Of a stretch of 64,000 bases of DNA, positions 11,831 to 22,690 are shown piece after piece (position 1 is the first letter of the stretch; each line of letters opens with the position of its first letter). The stretch is from contig NC_068974.1 in the NCBI RefSeq assembly GCF_016808095.1, positions 2,976,001 through 3,040,000 on the forward strand, read 5' to 3'. Origin of the DNA: Vigna angularis. Lineage: Eukaryota > Streptophyta > Magnoliopsida > Fabales > Fabaceae. The position numbers were made by a program, and so were the translations under genes. The notes below the pieces were generated by a model. The model was not told the origin of the DNA. It did not search any database and saw nothing but the letters and a program-made list of their open reading frames with translations.

Positions 11831-11865
11831 TTGACTAGAACTATTCCTATGCTCTAGATACCATA

Positions 11866-12015
11866 TGAGAAATAAAGAAGATTGGGAGAAAATATCCCTT
11901 GTGTGTTTAGACTACACATAGGGTAGTTTATTTATATTGTAAGATATGGGCCAATGCCCTTAATACAGAATAGACTAAGCCCAAATAACAGAAACACACA
12001 TCTTAACATCTAACA
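11866..12015 (-). repeat. 5' LTR of copia element 1
   Basis: 150 bp, near identical to 7765-7913. It starts TGAGAAATAAAG and ends AACATCTAACA on the plus strand. Confidence 0.88.
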
Positions 12016-12143
12016 CTTTTAGTTGACTCTAACTCAATCTCCCATTTTAGATATATTTGTTTGAGATAGCTGTAATCATTAAGATTGAAATGTTTAGTAT
12101 ACGTTTATGCTACTGTCTCTCTGATTATTGGATTCTCATTCAG

Positions 12144-12246
12144 GACCAGACTTTTGGAAGAAACAGACAACCTGATAACTTGGAGAAAGTTAGCGTTCTT
12201 CGAGATAAATTTGAGTACGACCGAGAGAGAAGAATGAGAGAAAAAG
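12144..12246 (+). CDS. Penultimate exon of a host nuclear gene, product not recognised
   Basis: An acceptor TTCAG precedes 12144 and a donor GTTAGT follows 12246. The exon reads without a stop from phase 0 (DQTFGRNRQPDNLEKVS..., then EYDRERRMREK) and ends with one base of a codon. Joined to 16478 it completes Ala (K-A-FAP). The peptide is charged, Arg/Glu-rich and coiled-coil-like. I do not recognise the family. The flanking intron holds a solo LTR and a foldback element. No upstream exon could be supported in this window. Confidence 0.6.
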
Positions 12247-12297
12247 GTTAGTTTCTAGACACACCATTCTGAAGTCTAGTAATCCTCAATGAAATAT

Positions 12298-14872
12298 TGG
12301 TAAGCGGGTCGCACCGCTCACAAAAGTTGATTGCACGAAAATATGCAGTATAATTACTAGGAAGTGACTCCTAGGTCGTCTCTCAAGGACCAATATTGTG
12401 GTGGTTCAAGTCTTAGATTTTAACATGAAGTGGGGGGTGTGAATGTTTTGATGGAGAAAATTAAATAAATGCAGTGAAAATAAAGTTGATGAAAATGTAA
12501 ATCAAGCAGTGCAGTAAAAGTAAAACTAAAAGACGTAAATCGTAGAAATAGTAAATGTGCAGAAAACGGTAAATTGCAGAACAAATAAACTTTTAACAGA
12601 ATTTAAAATGCGCAATTTGAAATAAGCCATGAATTTAGATGAAATTGATTTGAGCATAAACGATTCTTGCAGTGAATTGAAAAGTGACAGTGATTTGATC
12701 AAAGATTTAAATGCAAAACGGTAATGCGAAGATGAAAATAACGTTCAAGAACATCAACTGAAAAACACACAGACTGTAAATTAAGATTCAACCAAACTGG
12801 AAAATTAAACAACCCAAAACCTCCCCAAAGGGGGAGGGGGAAAAATGAAAGCTCAAACGTAAATTGCTCTCTATACTACACTACTCCTACTCCTAAATTC
12901 TACTGAGTTTCTCCTTTGCTGCTGCTGCCAATTTATAGTCTCATCACTCTTGGTCATCCTCCTTCAAATTGCATTTTGGGTTTTGTGTCACTTGGCACCC
13001 GTGACCTTCCAACTTTCACGTTTATTGTCTTAATCTGCAGTTGTTTATTGTCTTAATCTGCAGCTGTCAAATGTTCACGAGCTCCTTAGATGTGCCATGA
13101 GCAAATAGGTGGGGCCCTCACTTGTCTTCTTCTTCAATTTGTTTCTGCATTGCATCCTTCTCCATTCCAAAACAATGGATCAATTTTTTTTTCTCCTCCA
13201 GGGCTGCTTCAACACGTCCTCATTCCAGCCCTTTGCTCACGGCTGCTGGATGGATGCTTTCCCCTTCTTCCTTCCAGCATATGGGCTTCTTCTTCCATTC
13301 CAACGTTTCTAAGCTGCAGCCATGCCTTCTCCTCTAGTCCAGCTTGTGTGCTTTTTCTCTTTGGACAGTGCTTCTTCAAGGTGCTGCACCGTGAGCACCA
13401 TTCCAGCTTCTTTGCTCACGGTTGTTCCTCTTTTGCTCCATTAATCATCATGCTGCCTCTTCATTCCATCTCAGCTGGATCAAGGACGTGTTGCTGCTAT
13501 ATCTACTCACCATGCTCTTCATTCCAGCCAAAGTGATTCTTCATCTTTGCCTTGCTGGACCGTGGAAATGCAGCCCCTTCACGTGTGCTGGACGAAGCTG
13601 CTCCAAGGTCGTGTGAGCTGGATCTTTTGCTGGACTTCCGTGTGATTTGCTTGGACCGTGAAGCATCTCCTCTTCTTGATCAGCTGCTGTACCGTGAACA
13701 CCTCTGGGACGTGAGAGCTTCCAGGCATTAACACCATCCAGACCGTGAGGTGCTGCAATTTCCAGAGTGATCTTTCTCAACGCTGTTCCAGCCGTAGCAC
13801 TTCCTTGCTTATCCTCTCAAAGAAAGAAGGCGTGAAGGTGCAGCTCCCCTCTTCTTGCAGCAGCCACCGTGTGTCAGTCGTGAATGCAGCCTTCCATGGA
13901 CGTGTGGGTCTCTTTTGCAAGAAAGAAAACTAATTCCCAGAGGAGAGAACCCGTGAGCTGTTAGACGAAACATCAGTAAAAACGGTGGCTCTCATTCTCG
14001 TGAATCTTCAACATGTGGCGCTTTTCATGTGTGTACCACTTCAAACTAGAATAAAATATTCTTTTTGTGGCTAACATATTTTCTCTAGACTTAGTATCTC
14101 AAAATACGTGAACTTCCTTCTTTCAACATGGTCCCTCATGTGTCATCCTTTATGCTTTTAGAATAATATTTCCTCGGCAGCCCCCACTTTTGTCCATATG
14201 CATGCTACATTTTGAATTTGGACCGCATGAGTTTTGCCAAGCCATGAACTAAATGCATTTCAATAAAACCGTGAGTGGTGGCCCCATGATTTCCCTTTCT
14301 CTTTTAGCAATCTTGAATAATTTTCTTCAATCAATTGGACGTGCAAAACTGAGCAAGAGATCCCATGTGTCCATGTGCTATTCCATGATAATTGCAAGTG
14401 TGAATTAAAATAAAACTTATGCCATCTTGCACCGTAACGTAATTGTTTTTTTTTTCCAAAATAAAACTTCTTAAAATTCAAGATTTTAGATGACATGGTT
14501 TGCCAATTAATTTCGTGGACCACTTTGCATCCAGCAAAGAAGCAACAAGACCGAAACCTCCTCAAGCTTCATGAGCCAAACATCTTTTCCATTTTTTTGT
14601 TTTCACTTCAACACACAAAATAAATCAGTGCAACTTCTTCCAAACTGTGAATAAATATTCTTCCAAATGTCCAAAAATATTTACAGAATTTTTCCTGCAC
14701 TCAATAATGTAAATAATTATTCTCAGATAATTCAAATTAAGTAAAAAAAGGAATTTCTGATCAAATTAAGCATAATCAGTAAAAACGGGAAAATACTGGA
14801 CAATTAAGCACAATTCCCTGATTAAATCTAGCACAATAAACTAAGTGCAATGAAGAAAATAATGATTCATTA
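12298..14872 (-). repeat. Solo LTR of the W family with target duplication AATAT
   Basis: It starts TGGTAAGCGGGTCG and contains CTAGGAAGTGACTCCTAGG. It ends GATTCATTA, the usual CA having become TA. AATAT occurs at 12293-12297 and 14873-14877. It has the same orientation as the W1 and W2 LTRs and no internal sequence, so it is the product of LTR-LTR recombination. It lies in the intron of the host gene. Frames at 13090-13536 and nearby are low-support and have no domain. Confidence 0.88.
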
Positions 14873-14877
14873 AATAT

Positions 14878-15238
14878 TCTTGTGAAATTTTTGAAAATGG
14901 CAAACGTATTATACAGTAGCACTGGTATCTTTTACCTCATCATGGTGCAGAACCATTCTATTTCCTGATTTTTTAATGTTGAACATGCTGAGAGACTAAC
15001 TAGCCAGTGTGCCTGAGTATACTCTATATGTGAGTTACTCAGCTAGTTCAGTCAGTGGGTTGAGTTTAATGGGGATGTTTTGCTAAATGAGCCATAAATC
15101 AAGTTAGTGCCAATCCTTAACGGAATCTAGTAGAAGACAGAAGTATCTCATAAACAACTCGACTCCTGTTTACCAGCCTGTAAATTGAGCTTTAGGCTTT
15201 TTGTCTGATAGTTGTTTTATGTTTTGTTCTCCTTCTGA
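14878..15238 (+). other. Host intron sequence
   Basis: AT-rich non-coding sequence between the solo LTR and the foldback element. No gene or repeat recognised. Confidence 0.4.
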
Positions 15239-15945
15239 TGAGGATCAACCAAGGAACACGGACTTTGATGCACAACAAGGATTTGGTGGACCAATAACAA
15301 AGGCAAGTGCTAAGAAAAGCCAATGAAGCCCGAATTGGTTCAAATTCACATATGGAAGACTTGAAGCCCAAACTACTTAATTCAATTTGAGGAATAAAGA
15401 TGATGGATGGACTGATTTACAGGACAAGACCCGTTTTCTATTTTTGCTTTGCATTTTTATTTATTCCAATGTAATAGTTTCATATGGATTTTGATGTGTT
15501 TTGGGTCAGTTTTATTTGTTTATTCCATTGTAATAGTGTTCAGTGGGGCTTTTATTCTGGTGGATAGTGGGAATTAGTTCCTATTGGATATTTAATTTAG
15601 TGGGAATTAATTATTCACTAGAATAAAATCCCACTAACTATTATAATGGTTCATGAAGCATGTGGGAAAAAAAAAAGAACTGACCCAAAACATACCAAAA
15701 GCCATGAAATAATTACATACAAAATTTCAAAGGAAAATAGAAAATGGACTGTCTTGCAAATCAGTCCATCCATCATCTTTATTCCTCAAGTTTGATTAAG
15801 TAGTTGACCAATTTAGTCTTCAATTCTTCTATATGTGAATTTGAACCAATGTGGATTTATTTGCTTTCTTAGTACTTTTTCCCTCGTCATTGGTCTACCA
15901 AGTCCTAGTAGCGCTTTAAGGTCCCAGTTCCTTGGTTGGTGCTCA
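15239..15945. mobile_element. Foldback (long inverted repeat) element in host intron
   Basis: The left arm runs from TGAGGATCAACCAAGGAAC to about 15430, and its reverse complement occupies about 15750-15945, ending GTTCCTTGGTTGGTGCTCA. Matches run through ACCAATAAC/CATTGGT, CATATGGAAGACTTGAAG and GATGATGGATGGACTGAT. The centre holds a second inverted pair built on AGTGGGAATTA and TAATTATTCACTAGAATAAAATCCCAC. There is no coding capacity. No clear target duplication was found, so the class is uncertain. A transcript through this intron would form a long hairpin. Confidence 0.75.
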
Positions 15946-16477
15946 CCACTTTAGCCTTTATTTTTAATTTAAAAGAAGCTGGTCAATATGAGAAAAATCA
16001 TCTATATGAACATGCTTAAATCTCTTTCTTGATATTCTATTTTTCAATAGCATTTTTGAGGCCAAAAATAGTTTGCTATATAATTCTTTTTCTGAAACAA
16101 TCATATCATTTGTGCTTCAAATTTTGTACTGGAGGAGCAATTTAAGTGAATACCATTATCTAATAGATTCTTATGTTTGTACATAGCAGTGATGTCAGTG
16201 TGTTTTACAAACCTATTTCACCCTTTTATATATGCTGTAAATCCTCAGTCATCAAAGTTTAAATCTAGCAATTGGTAACGAAGAAATTATTCTTTCAATC
16301 ACGTATTTTAACTATCGCTAGAAATGACCATGTGATGTGTGAAAAATCTAAAGCAAACTATTTTCTGCTTAAGTTGCAAATTTTGTTCTGTTGGTTGTTA
16401 GATTCAATTTTATCAGTATTTTTCTCTTTATACATGAATACTTCACTTATCATTTATCACTATCTACTTCATGGCAG

Positions 16478-16584
16478 CATTTGCACCCATGCATAGAGGA
16501 TATGTTCCTGACTCTCGTGATTCTAACCGTTGGAACCAACCGCTAGATACTGATCGATATTTTAGCCAAATAGAAAGGCGTTGA
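16478..16584 (+). CDS. Last coding exon of the host gene, product not recognised
   Basis: Acceptor ATGGCAG precedes 16478. The exon continues the frame of 12144-12246 and reads AFAPMHRGYVPDSRDSNRW..., ending DRYFSQIERR at a TGA (16582-16584). A continuous, compositionally protein-like frame across a 4.2-kb intron supports a real gene over a chance match. Downstream AT-rich sequence with several AATAAA-like runs is a plausible 3' UTR. Confidence 0.6.
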
Positions 16585-17061
16585 AAGAACAATATTGTAA
16601 GGGATAGTGTAGTTTTTCTCCCACTAACTCAATGCTATATATGATGCTGCCAATATAACTAGTTCCAGGAAGTGTTTACAGTCAGGAAAACGTTTTTTTT
16701 TGTATAAAGCTCATGTAGGAGTTATGCTCTGAACAAATGTAATGTATTAATGCACTGATATTTACCCTGCACTTCTGTGTCTCTCAAAGTTTTGACTCTA
16801 AGAAGGTTATAGAAAATTGGAAGTAGCATGAAATGAACCTGGTGAAATTTTTTATCTGATAAACTAATTTAATCTGTATATATTTTCTTTTTGCACACCT
16901 CTCTGTTGGCTTAATTGATAGAACGTGCATACTGCACAATCCTCTTCCTGGTGATGTTGGTGATTATTTACTTTTTATGGTTTAGTATGCACCTTAAATT
17001 TTATAATTTAGTTAATGCGTCTTTTTTTTTCTAATAATTATGTTCGTTCAGTCTATAAGTG
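16585..17061 (+). other. Probable 3' UTR and downstream flank of the host gene
   Basis: No reading frame of note. It contains poly-T and TGTAATGTATTAATGC-type sequences consistent with a plant 3' end. It is interrupted at 17067 by copia element 2, so the annotated end of the gene may depend on that insertion. Confidence 0.4.
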
Positions 17062-17066
17062 ATAAT

Positions 17067-17325
17067 TGTCAGTTATTTATGCATTTTAATATTTGTTTTA
17101 ATGCAATTATGCAGATTAAATAAAAGGATCAGTTTTTGACCGGGTCTTTAGGAAGAGATAGCTAAAATTTAGCTTTTGTAACCTCCCACATTTAGTGGGC
17201 AGTTCAGTTGTTTTCTTTTGTGTGTCACGGTGATAATTTCACCTATAAAGATGTATTTTTTTTTTCAGTTTTTAATAACAGAGAAAGCATCACATTCAGA
17301 AAACAATTTGTTACTTGTGTTCACA
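17067..17325 (+). repeat. 5' LTR of copia element 2
   Basis: Starts TGTCAGTTATTTATGC and ends TGTGTTCACA; the internal primer site begins a few bases later. Confidence 0.9.
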
Positions 17326-17444
17326 ATTTGGTATCAGAGCTCCTTCATAGGGGCTGAACCAGAAAGTTACGTGTGAGAGAAACTGAAACACCTAGAAAGA
17401 GAGAGAACACTGAGTTGTGAGTGTTGAAAGAAATCAACTTAGAG

Positions 17445-19163
17445 ATGGTTGAAACAGTGAAGTACGTTCAACCAGCTATTCCAAAATTTGATGGTCATTA
17501 TGAACATTGGGCCAAGTGGATGGAAAATTTCTTACGTTCCAATGAATATTGTGACTTAGTGGAAAAAGGTATTGATGTGATACCAGACACAGAAGAAGCC
17601 TCAGAATATGATCTCAAAAGAATGGAAGTACAGCAACTCAAGGACTTAAAGATCAAAAATTATCTCTATCAAGCAATTGATAGGGAAATTTTGGACACCA
17701 TCTTAAATGACGAAACATCCAAGGATATATGGGATTCCATGAAGCAAAAATTTCAGGGGTCAACAAGGGTGAAAAGAGCTCAACTACAAGCTCTACGCAA
17801 GGATTTTGAGACTTTGCAGATGAAGGAAGGAGAATCAGTAAACTCCTATTTTGCACGCACCTTGAAAATAGCCAAAAGCATGAAGGCAGTTGGAGAAACC
17901 ATGAAAGAAAATGTGATAACTGCAAAAATCTTGCGATCCATGACAGTCAAATTCAACTACGTGGTATGTTCCATTGAAGAATCCAATAATATGGATATGA
18001 TGACTATAGATGAATTGCAAAGTAGCTTATTAGTACATGAGCATAGAATGATGCTGTCAGTTGAAGAGGAACAAGTTATGCAGACTGTGGTTGAAGATAG
18101 AAACAACGGAAGAGGAAGAGGAAGAGGAAGAGGATCCTTTCAAGGTAGAGGAAGGGGCAGGAAAATGTTTAATAAAGCTGATGTAGAATGCTTCAAATGT
18201 CACAGATTTGGACACTTCCAGTATGAATGTCCTATGTGGGAAAGGAAAGCTAATTATGCAGAAATGGAAGATAAAGAAAAACAAGAGGATGAGCTCTTAT
18301 TAATGGCTATTGTTGAGAGCAAAGAAGGAGGGGATGAGTGGTTTCTTGACTCAGGTTGCAGCAATCACATGAGTGGTAATAAGGAGTGGTTCTCAGAATT
18401 GGATGAGAGTTTCCGACACAAGGTAAAATTGGGAAATAACACTCGTATAGTAGTAATGGGGAAAGGAAGTGTGCGGTTGATGGTGAAAGGTGTTGTTCAT
18501 GTTGTTTCTTATGTATACTATGTTCCTGAACTCAAAAATAATTTATTGAGTCTCGGACAGCTGCAAGAAAAGGGTTTGAGCATAAATATTCAAAATAACA
18601 AGTGCAGTGTCCTTCATCCAGAGAAGGGGCAAATTATGGAGATTCAAATGAGTGCAAATAGAATGTTTGTTTTGACAGCAAAGGTAGCAGCAACATGCTT
18701 CCAGGCAAATGTGGAGGATAAGTCTCAACTATGGCATAATAGACTTGGACATTTAAGCTATGATGGCTTAAAATTGCTTTACTCTAAGAAAATGGTGACA
18801 GGGCTATCTTCAATTACCACTCCTCAGAGTCTCTGTACACACTGTCTAGCAAGAAAGCAGCACCGAAAAGCTATGTCTAAGAAAAGTCAATGGAGAGCTT
18901 CTAAGAGACTGCAGCTAATTCATGCAGATTTATGTGGGCCCATTCAACCAACATCAAAGAGTAATAAAAAATATTTTCTAAGTTTTATTGATGACTTATC
19001 ACGTAAAACTTGGGTATATTTTTTGGGTGAGAAATCTGAAGCTTTTTCTTTCTTTAAAAGCTTTAAGGCAATGGTTGAAAAAGAAACTGGAGAAAATATT
19101 ATATGTTTGAGGACAGATAGGGGAGGTGAATTTTCTTCAAAAGTTTTTGATGATTTTTGTTGA
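17445..19163 (+). pseudogene. Copia element 2 gag, protease and integrase N-terminal part
   Basis: The likely start is the ATG at 17445 (MVETVKYVQPAIPKFDG), inside a frame open from 17421. In order: UBN2-type gag; an RGRGRGRG basic stretch; a CX2CX4HX4C knuckle (CFKCHRFGHFQYEC); protease WFLDSGCSNHMSGN; the HHCC integrase zinc region (WHNRLGHLS ... CTHCLARKQHR); and the integrase core with the first two catalytic aspartates (HADLCGP and RTDRGGEF). A TGA at 19161-19163 stops the frame just before NHGIRRQ; the same frame continues, so this is one nonsense mutation. Confidence 0.9.
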
Positions 19164-19772
19164 AATCATGGAATAAGGAGGCAATTAATTGCTGCATATA
19201 CTCCCCAGCAGAATGGAGTTGCTGAAAGGAAGAATAGAACCATTATGAATATGGTTCGTGCAACCTTGAATGGAAGGCATGTACCTAAAGTTTTCTGGCC
19301 AGAAGTAACAAAATGGTGTGTTTATATTCTGAATAGGAGCCCAACAGCAGCAGTAAAAGATAAAACTCCTGAAGAAGTTTGGAGTGGAGTGAAGCCTTCT
19401 GTAGATTACTTTCGAGTCTTTGGTTGTCTGGCCCATGTTCACACACCTGATCAACAACGAATTAAGCTTGATGACAAGAGTAAACAATGTGTTTTATTTG
19501 GGGTCAACGATGAATCAAAAGCATACAGGCTGTATGATCCAGTCAACAAAAAAATTGTAATTAGCAAGGATGTAATATTTGAAGAGCATAAGGGCTGGAA
19601 TTGGGAGTATAACAAAGCAGAGAATCAACAAAATATTGTTGAATGGGAGAAACATGATGAAAATAGCTCTGGTATACAACTTGACACACCAAACAGTGAG
19701 GAGCTGCAACAAACAGAGTCACAAAACACTGCTGAAACAGATTCCAGAGTTGACACATCAGACAGTGAATAA
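19164..19772 (+). pseudogene. Copia element 2 integrase C-terminal part and linker
   Basis: Same frame as the preceding piece. It contains the third integrase catalytic residue, Glu in NGVAERKNR, then the GKSPEE-like and FGCLAHVH region and KCVLFG-type sequence, before a Gln/Thr-rich linker. A TAA ends it at 19770-19772. The first ATG is at 19245, but the segment is the continuation of a polyprotein. Confidence 0.88.
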
Positions 19773-20642
19773 ATGCAACAAGCAGCAGAGCGACAAAATA
19801 CTGCTGAAACAGATTATAGGATTGAGTCTTATAATCCAGTACTTGAGACTCCATTTGAAGGGAGGGCTAGAAGGCAATGCAAAAAACCTGTTTGGATGGC
19901 AGATTATGAAGAAGGAGAATTGTCTGATGATGATACAAGGGCAATGCTTACAACAGTAATTGATCCAGAAAGTTTTGAAGAAGCTGTCAAGAGTAAGAAA
20001 TGGCGTGATGCAATGGAAAAGGAGATGGAAGCCATAGAAAAAAATGAAACGTGAGAATTAATTGAGATGCCAAAAGAAGTGAAGCCAATTGGAGTCAAAT
20101 GGGTATACAAGACCAAGCTCAAGGAGAATGGAGATATTGACAAATACAAAGCAAGGCTAGTAGCAAAAGGATATGCACAACATTATGGAGTGGATTATAC
20201 AGAGGTATTTGCACCTGTTGCCAAACTAGACACTATTCGTATAATTCTTTCATTGACTACACAAAATGGATGGATCATATTTCAATTGGATGTGAAAAGT
20301 GCATTCCTTCACGGAGAGCTTAAGGAAGAGATTTATGTACAACAACCGATTGGGTTTATAAAGAAGGGAGAAGAAGATACAGTATACAAGCTAAGAAAGG
20401 CACTATATGGACTCAAACAGGCACCAAGAGCATGGTACAACAGAATAGAAGGATATTTTCTACAAAATGGCTTTGAAAGATGTTTTTGTGAATATACATT
20501 GTTTACAAAGTCAGCCGAAGGAGGTAAAATTTTAATTGTGAGTCTAGATGTGGATGATCTAATTTATACTGGAAATGATATAAAGATGTGTGATGATGTT
20601 AGACCTCTACTTATGTATAGTAGGAGAAAGACAGTTACATAA
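19773..20642 (+). pseudogene. Copia element 2 reverse transcriptase, N-terminal two thirds
   Basis: It continues in the same frame, with a further stop at 20052-20054 (TGA where Trp is expected in NET-W-ELIEM). RT motifs are WVYKTKLKENGDIDKYKARLVAKGY, QLDVKSAFLHGELKEE and ALYGLKQAPRAW. The catalytic box reads DVDDLIYTGND rather than YVDD, so Tyr is replaced by Asp. After KMCDD the frame runs into the solo LTR at 20597. Confidence 0.88.
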
Positions 20643-20915
20643 CTTAACTGTCTAGGCAGTTAAGGGGTTAGGGGGTTGGTTGAGGATACCTTGTATATAA
20701 GGGAGATTAGTTGTAAGTAGAGGGGAGTTTTTTGGAGTATTATTGTTTTGCGGGAACTCTTGTAGTTCTTTGGAGAGAGGTTAAGCTCTCGGGTTACGTT
20801 GTAACACCATTCTTGTTGATTCTTTTCAATAAAAGAAGGCTGTATAATTCAGAGTACCTGTTCGGTGTTGTGTTTCTAGTGCTATTCATAGGTTCTTGAT
20901 TAAAAGAACCTATCA
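20597..20915 (+). repeat. Solo LTR inserted in the RT gene, target duplication GATGA
   Basis: A 319-bp unit starts TGTTAGACCTC and ends AACCTATCA. GATGA lies at 20592-20596 and 20916-20920. It carries TATATAAG near 20692 and AATAAAAG near 20829. Removing it and one duplication restores the RT order from MCDD to FKNSMMLEFDM, which proves the insertion. The parental element is not in this window; orientation is inferred from the TATA and poly(A) signals. Confidence 0.9.
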
Positions 20916-20920
20916 GATGA

Positions 20921-21827
20921 CTTTAAAAATTCCATGATGTTGGAATTTGACATGACTAACTTAGGGAAGATGAGATATTTTCTTGGAGTTGAAATTCTAC
21001 AGAATACACATGGAATTTTCATGTGTCAAAGAAAGTATGCTCAGGAGGTTTTATCTCGATTTGGTATGCTAAACTGCAATGCCGTCAAAAATCCAATTGT
21101 ACCGGGAACAAAACTGTCTAGGAATGATGCAGGGGCCAAGGTGGATGCTACTTTGTTCAAGCAAGTAGTTGGAAGTCTCATGTATTTGACTGCTACTAGA
21201 CCAGATTTAATGTTTGTTGTCAGTTTAATCAGTAGATTCATGGCTAACCCCACAGAAACCCACTGGTCTGCAGCCAAACGAATTCTAAGATACTTGAAGG
21301 GGACTACTGAATTTGGAATTCTCTACAAAAAGGGAGAAAAATTGACACTGGTTGCCTATACTAACAGTGACTTTGTTGGAGATATAAATGACAGAAAAAG
21401 CACATCTGGATCTGTTTTCATGTTAGGAATTGGAGCTATTTCATGGTCCTCCAAGAAGCAGCCAATTGTAACTCTTTCTACAACAGAGTCAGAGTATGTA
21501 GCTGTTGCAACAAGTGCATGCCAATGTATTTGGATTAAGAGAATATTGGAGGCTGTTGGTTTCAAAGATCATAAACAAGTTATGGTTCTATGTGATAGCA
21601 GTTCAGCTATTAAATTATCTGAAAACCTAGTGTTTCATGGTAGGAGTAAACATATTGATGTTAGATTTCATTTCTTAAGAGATCTTGTCAAAGAAGGGAA
21701 AATCAAGCTACACTATTGCAGTACTCAGAATCAAGTAGCTGATATAATGACAAAGCCACACAAACTAGAGCAGTTCGTGAAATTCAGAAGCATGCTAGGA
21801 CTAATTGAAGCATCAGAAATAAACTAA
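20921..21827 (+). pseudogene. Copia element 2 RT C-terminus and RNase H
   Basis: The frame resumes after the solo LTR with MMLEFDMTNLGKMRYFLGVEI. It continues through KYAQEVLSRFGM, VGSLMYLTATRPD, RKSTSGSVFMLG and STTESEYVAVATSAC to the RNase H tail KHIDVRFHFLRDLV and VADIMTKPH. It ends in a normal TAA. This part is open and well preserved. Confidence 0.9.
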
Positions 21828-21862
21828 ATGACTTATTTGAGTATTTAGCTTAAGGGAGGGAT

Positions 21863-22121
21863 TGTCAGTTATTTATGCATTTTAATATTTGTTTTAATGT
21901 AATTATGCAGATTAAATAAAAGGGTCAGTTTTTGACCGGGTCTTTAGGAAGAGATAGCTAAAATTTAGCTTTTGTAACCTCCCATATTTAGTGGGCAGTT
22001 CAGTTGTTTTCTTGTTTGTCACGGTGATAATTTCACCTATAAAGATGTATTCTTTTTCAGTTTTTAATAACAGAGAAAGTATCACATTCAGAAAACAATT
22101 TGATACTTACTTGTGTTCACA
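21863..22121 (+). repeat. 3' LTR of copia element 2
   Basis: Starts TGTCAGTTATTTATGC after a purine tract and ends TGTGTTCACA; followed by ATAAT. Confidence 0.9.
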
Positions 22122-22126
22122 ATAAT

Positions 22127-22690
22127 AAGAGTTGTATCATTCATACAACTGATAACAATTTATACAATACTTTTTCTCTGATTTTCGTTTTTCTCTCTTG
22201 CTGTTGTACAGAGTACCCACTCTATTGACAATAGTGATCTTGGTTTGGATCACATGGATTGAAAACTAAACAAACACATAAATGGCTACTGCTTCTTGCA
22301 CCCTCACATTAGTAGAAAAAGACTAAATTACCCTTTATCATTTCACCACACTATCACTTCCACATTTTCACCGTTGTCCCTTTCATCATCCTCACTATTG
22401 CAAAGGAAGAAGAAAAAAGGAGAACGTTTTAGAGGAAGAAAAAAGTCTGAAAAAAAGAAGAAAAAAAAGCTTATTTCGAAAAACTTTCTAAAATGTATTT
22501 CATATTCCGAAAACTTGTTTAGTAGTATTATATGTATTTTGGAAAATTTATTCTAGCATTCTTATTTTTGAATGCAAATCATTCATTTAGAAAATTTTAT
22601 TCTAATTCTTTTCAAAGAAATTTTAGAAAACTTATTTTGAAAATTTTCGGAATATTTTGAAAATGTTTGGAACATATAATCTAGAAAACA
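22127..22690 (+). other. AT-rich flank with one possible exon
   Basis: A segment at 22211-22261 follows a good acceptor (TTGCTGTTGTACAG) and reads STHSIDNSDLGLDHMD to a TGA. It could be an alternative last exon of the upstream host gene, but no matching donor can be tied to it. The rest is A-rich sequence with repeated GAAAACTT/GAAAATTT phrases and no recognised feature. Confidence 0.25.

Larger units (their letters stand above)
7760..12021 (-). mobile_element. Copia element 1, degenerate, integrase core deleted
   Basis: The LTRs are 7765-7913 and 11866-12015 (about 150 bp, near identical, minus-strand start TGTTAGATG). TTTTA flanks the element at 7760-7764 and 12017-12021, one base outside the right LTR. 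The polypurine tract TTGAGGGGGAG lies beside the 3' LTR on the minus strand. A degenerate tRNA-iMet-like primer site TGGTATCTAGAGC lies left of 11866. The coding region is in three pieces: gag start, gag-protease-integrase fragment, and RT-RNase H. One stop, one frameshift and a missing integrase core make it non-autonomous. Confidence 0.9.
17062..22126 (+). mobile_element. Copia element 2 with nested solo LTR
   Basis: The LTRs are 17067-17325 and 21863-22121 (259 bp each, roughly seven to eight differences seen by eye). ATAAT flanks the element at 17062-17066 and 22122-22126. A tRNA-iMet primer site TTGGTATCAGAGCT follows the 5' LTR, and a purine tract TAAGGGAGGGA precedes the 3' LTR. Gag-pol is a single frame broken by three stops and by a 319-bp solo LTR inside RT. 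It is non-functional. Confidence 0.92.

Noticed and set aside
11492..11834. Three Arg/Pro/Gly-rich frames in the leader of copia element 1
   Set aside because: GC-rich composition alone keeps all frames open; they have no domain and overlap the leader between primer site and gag.
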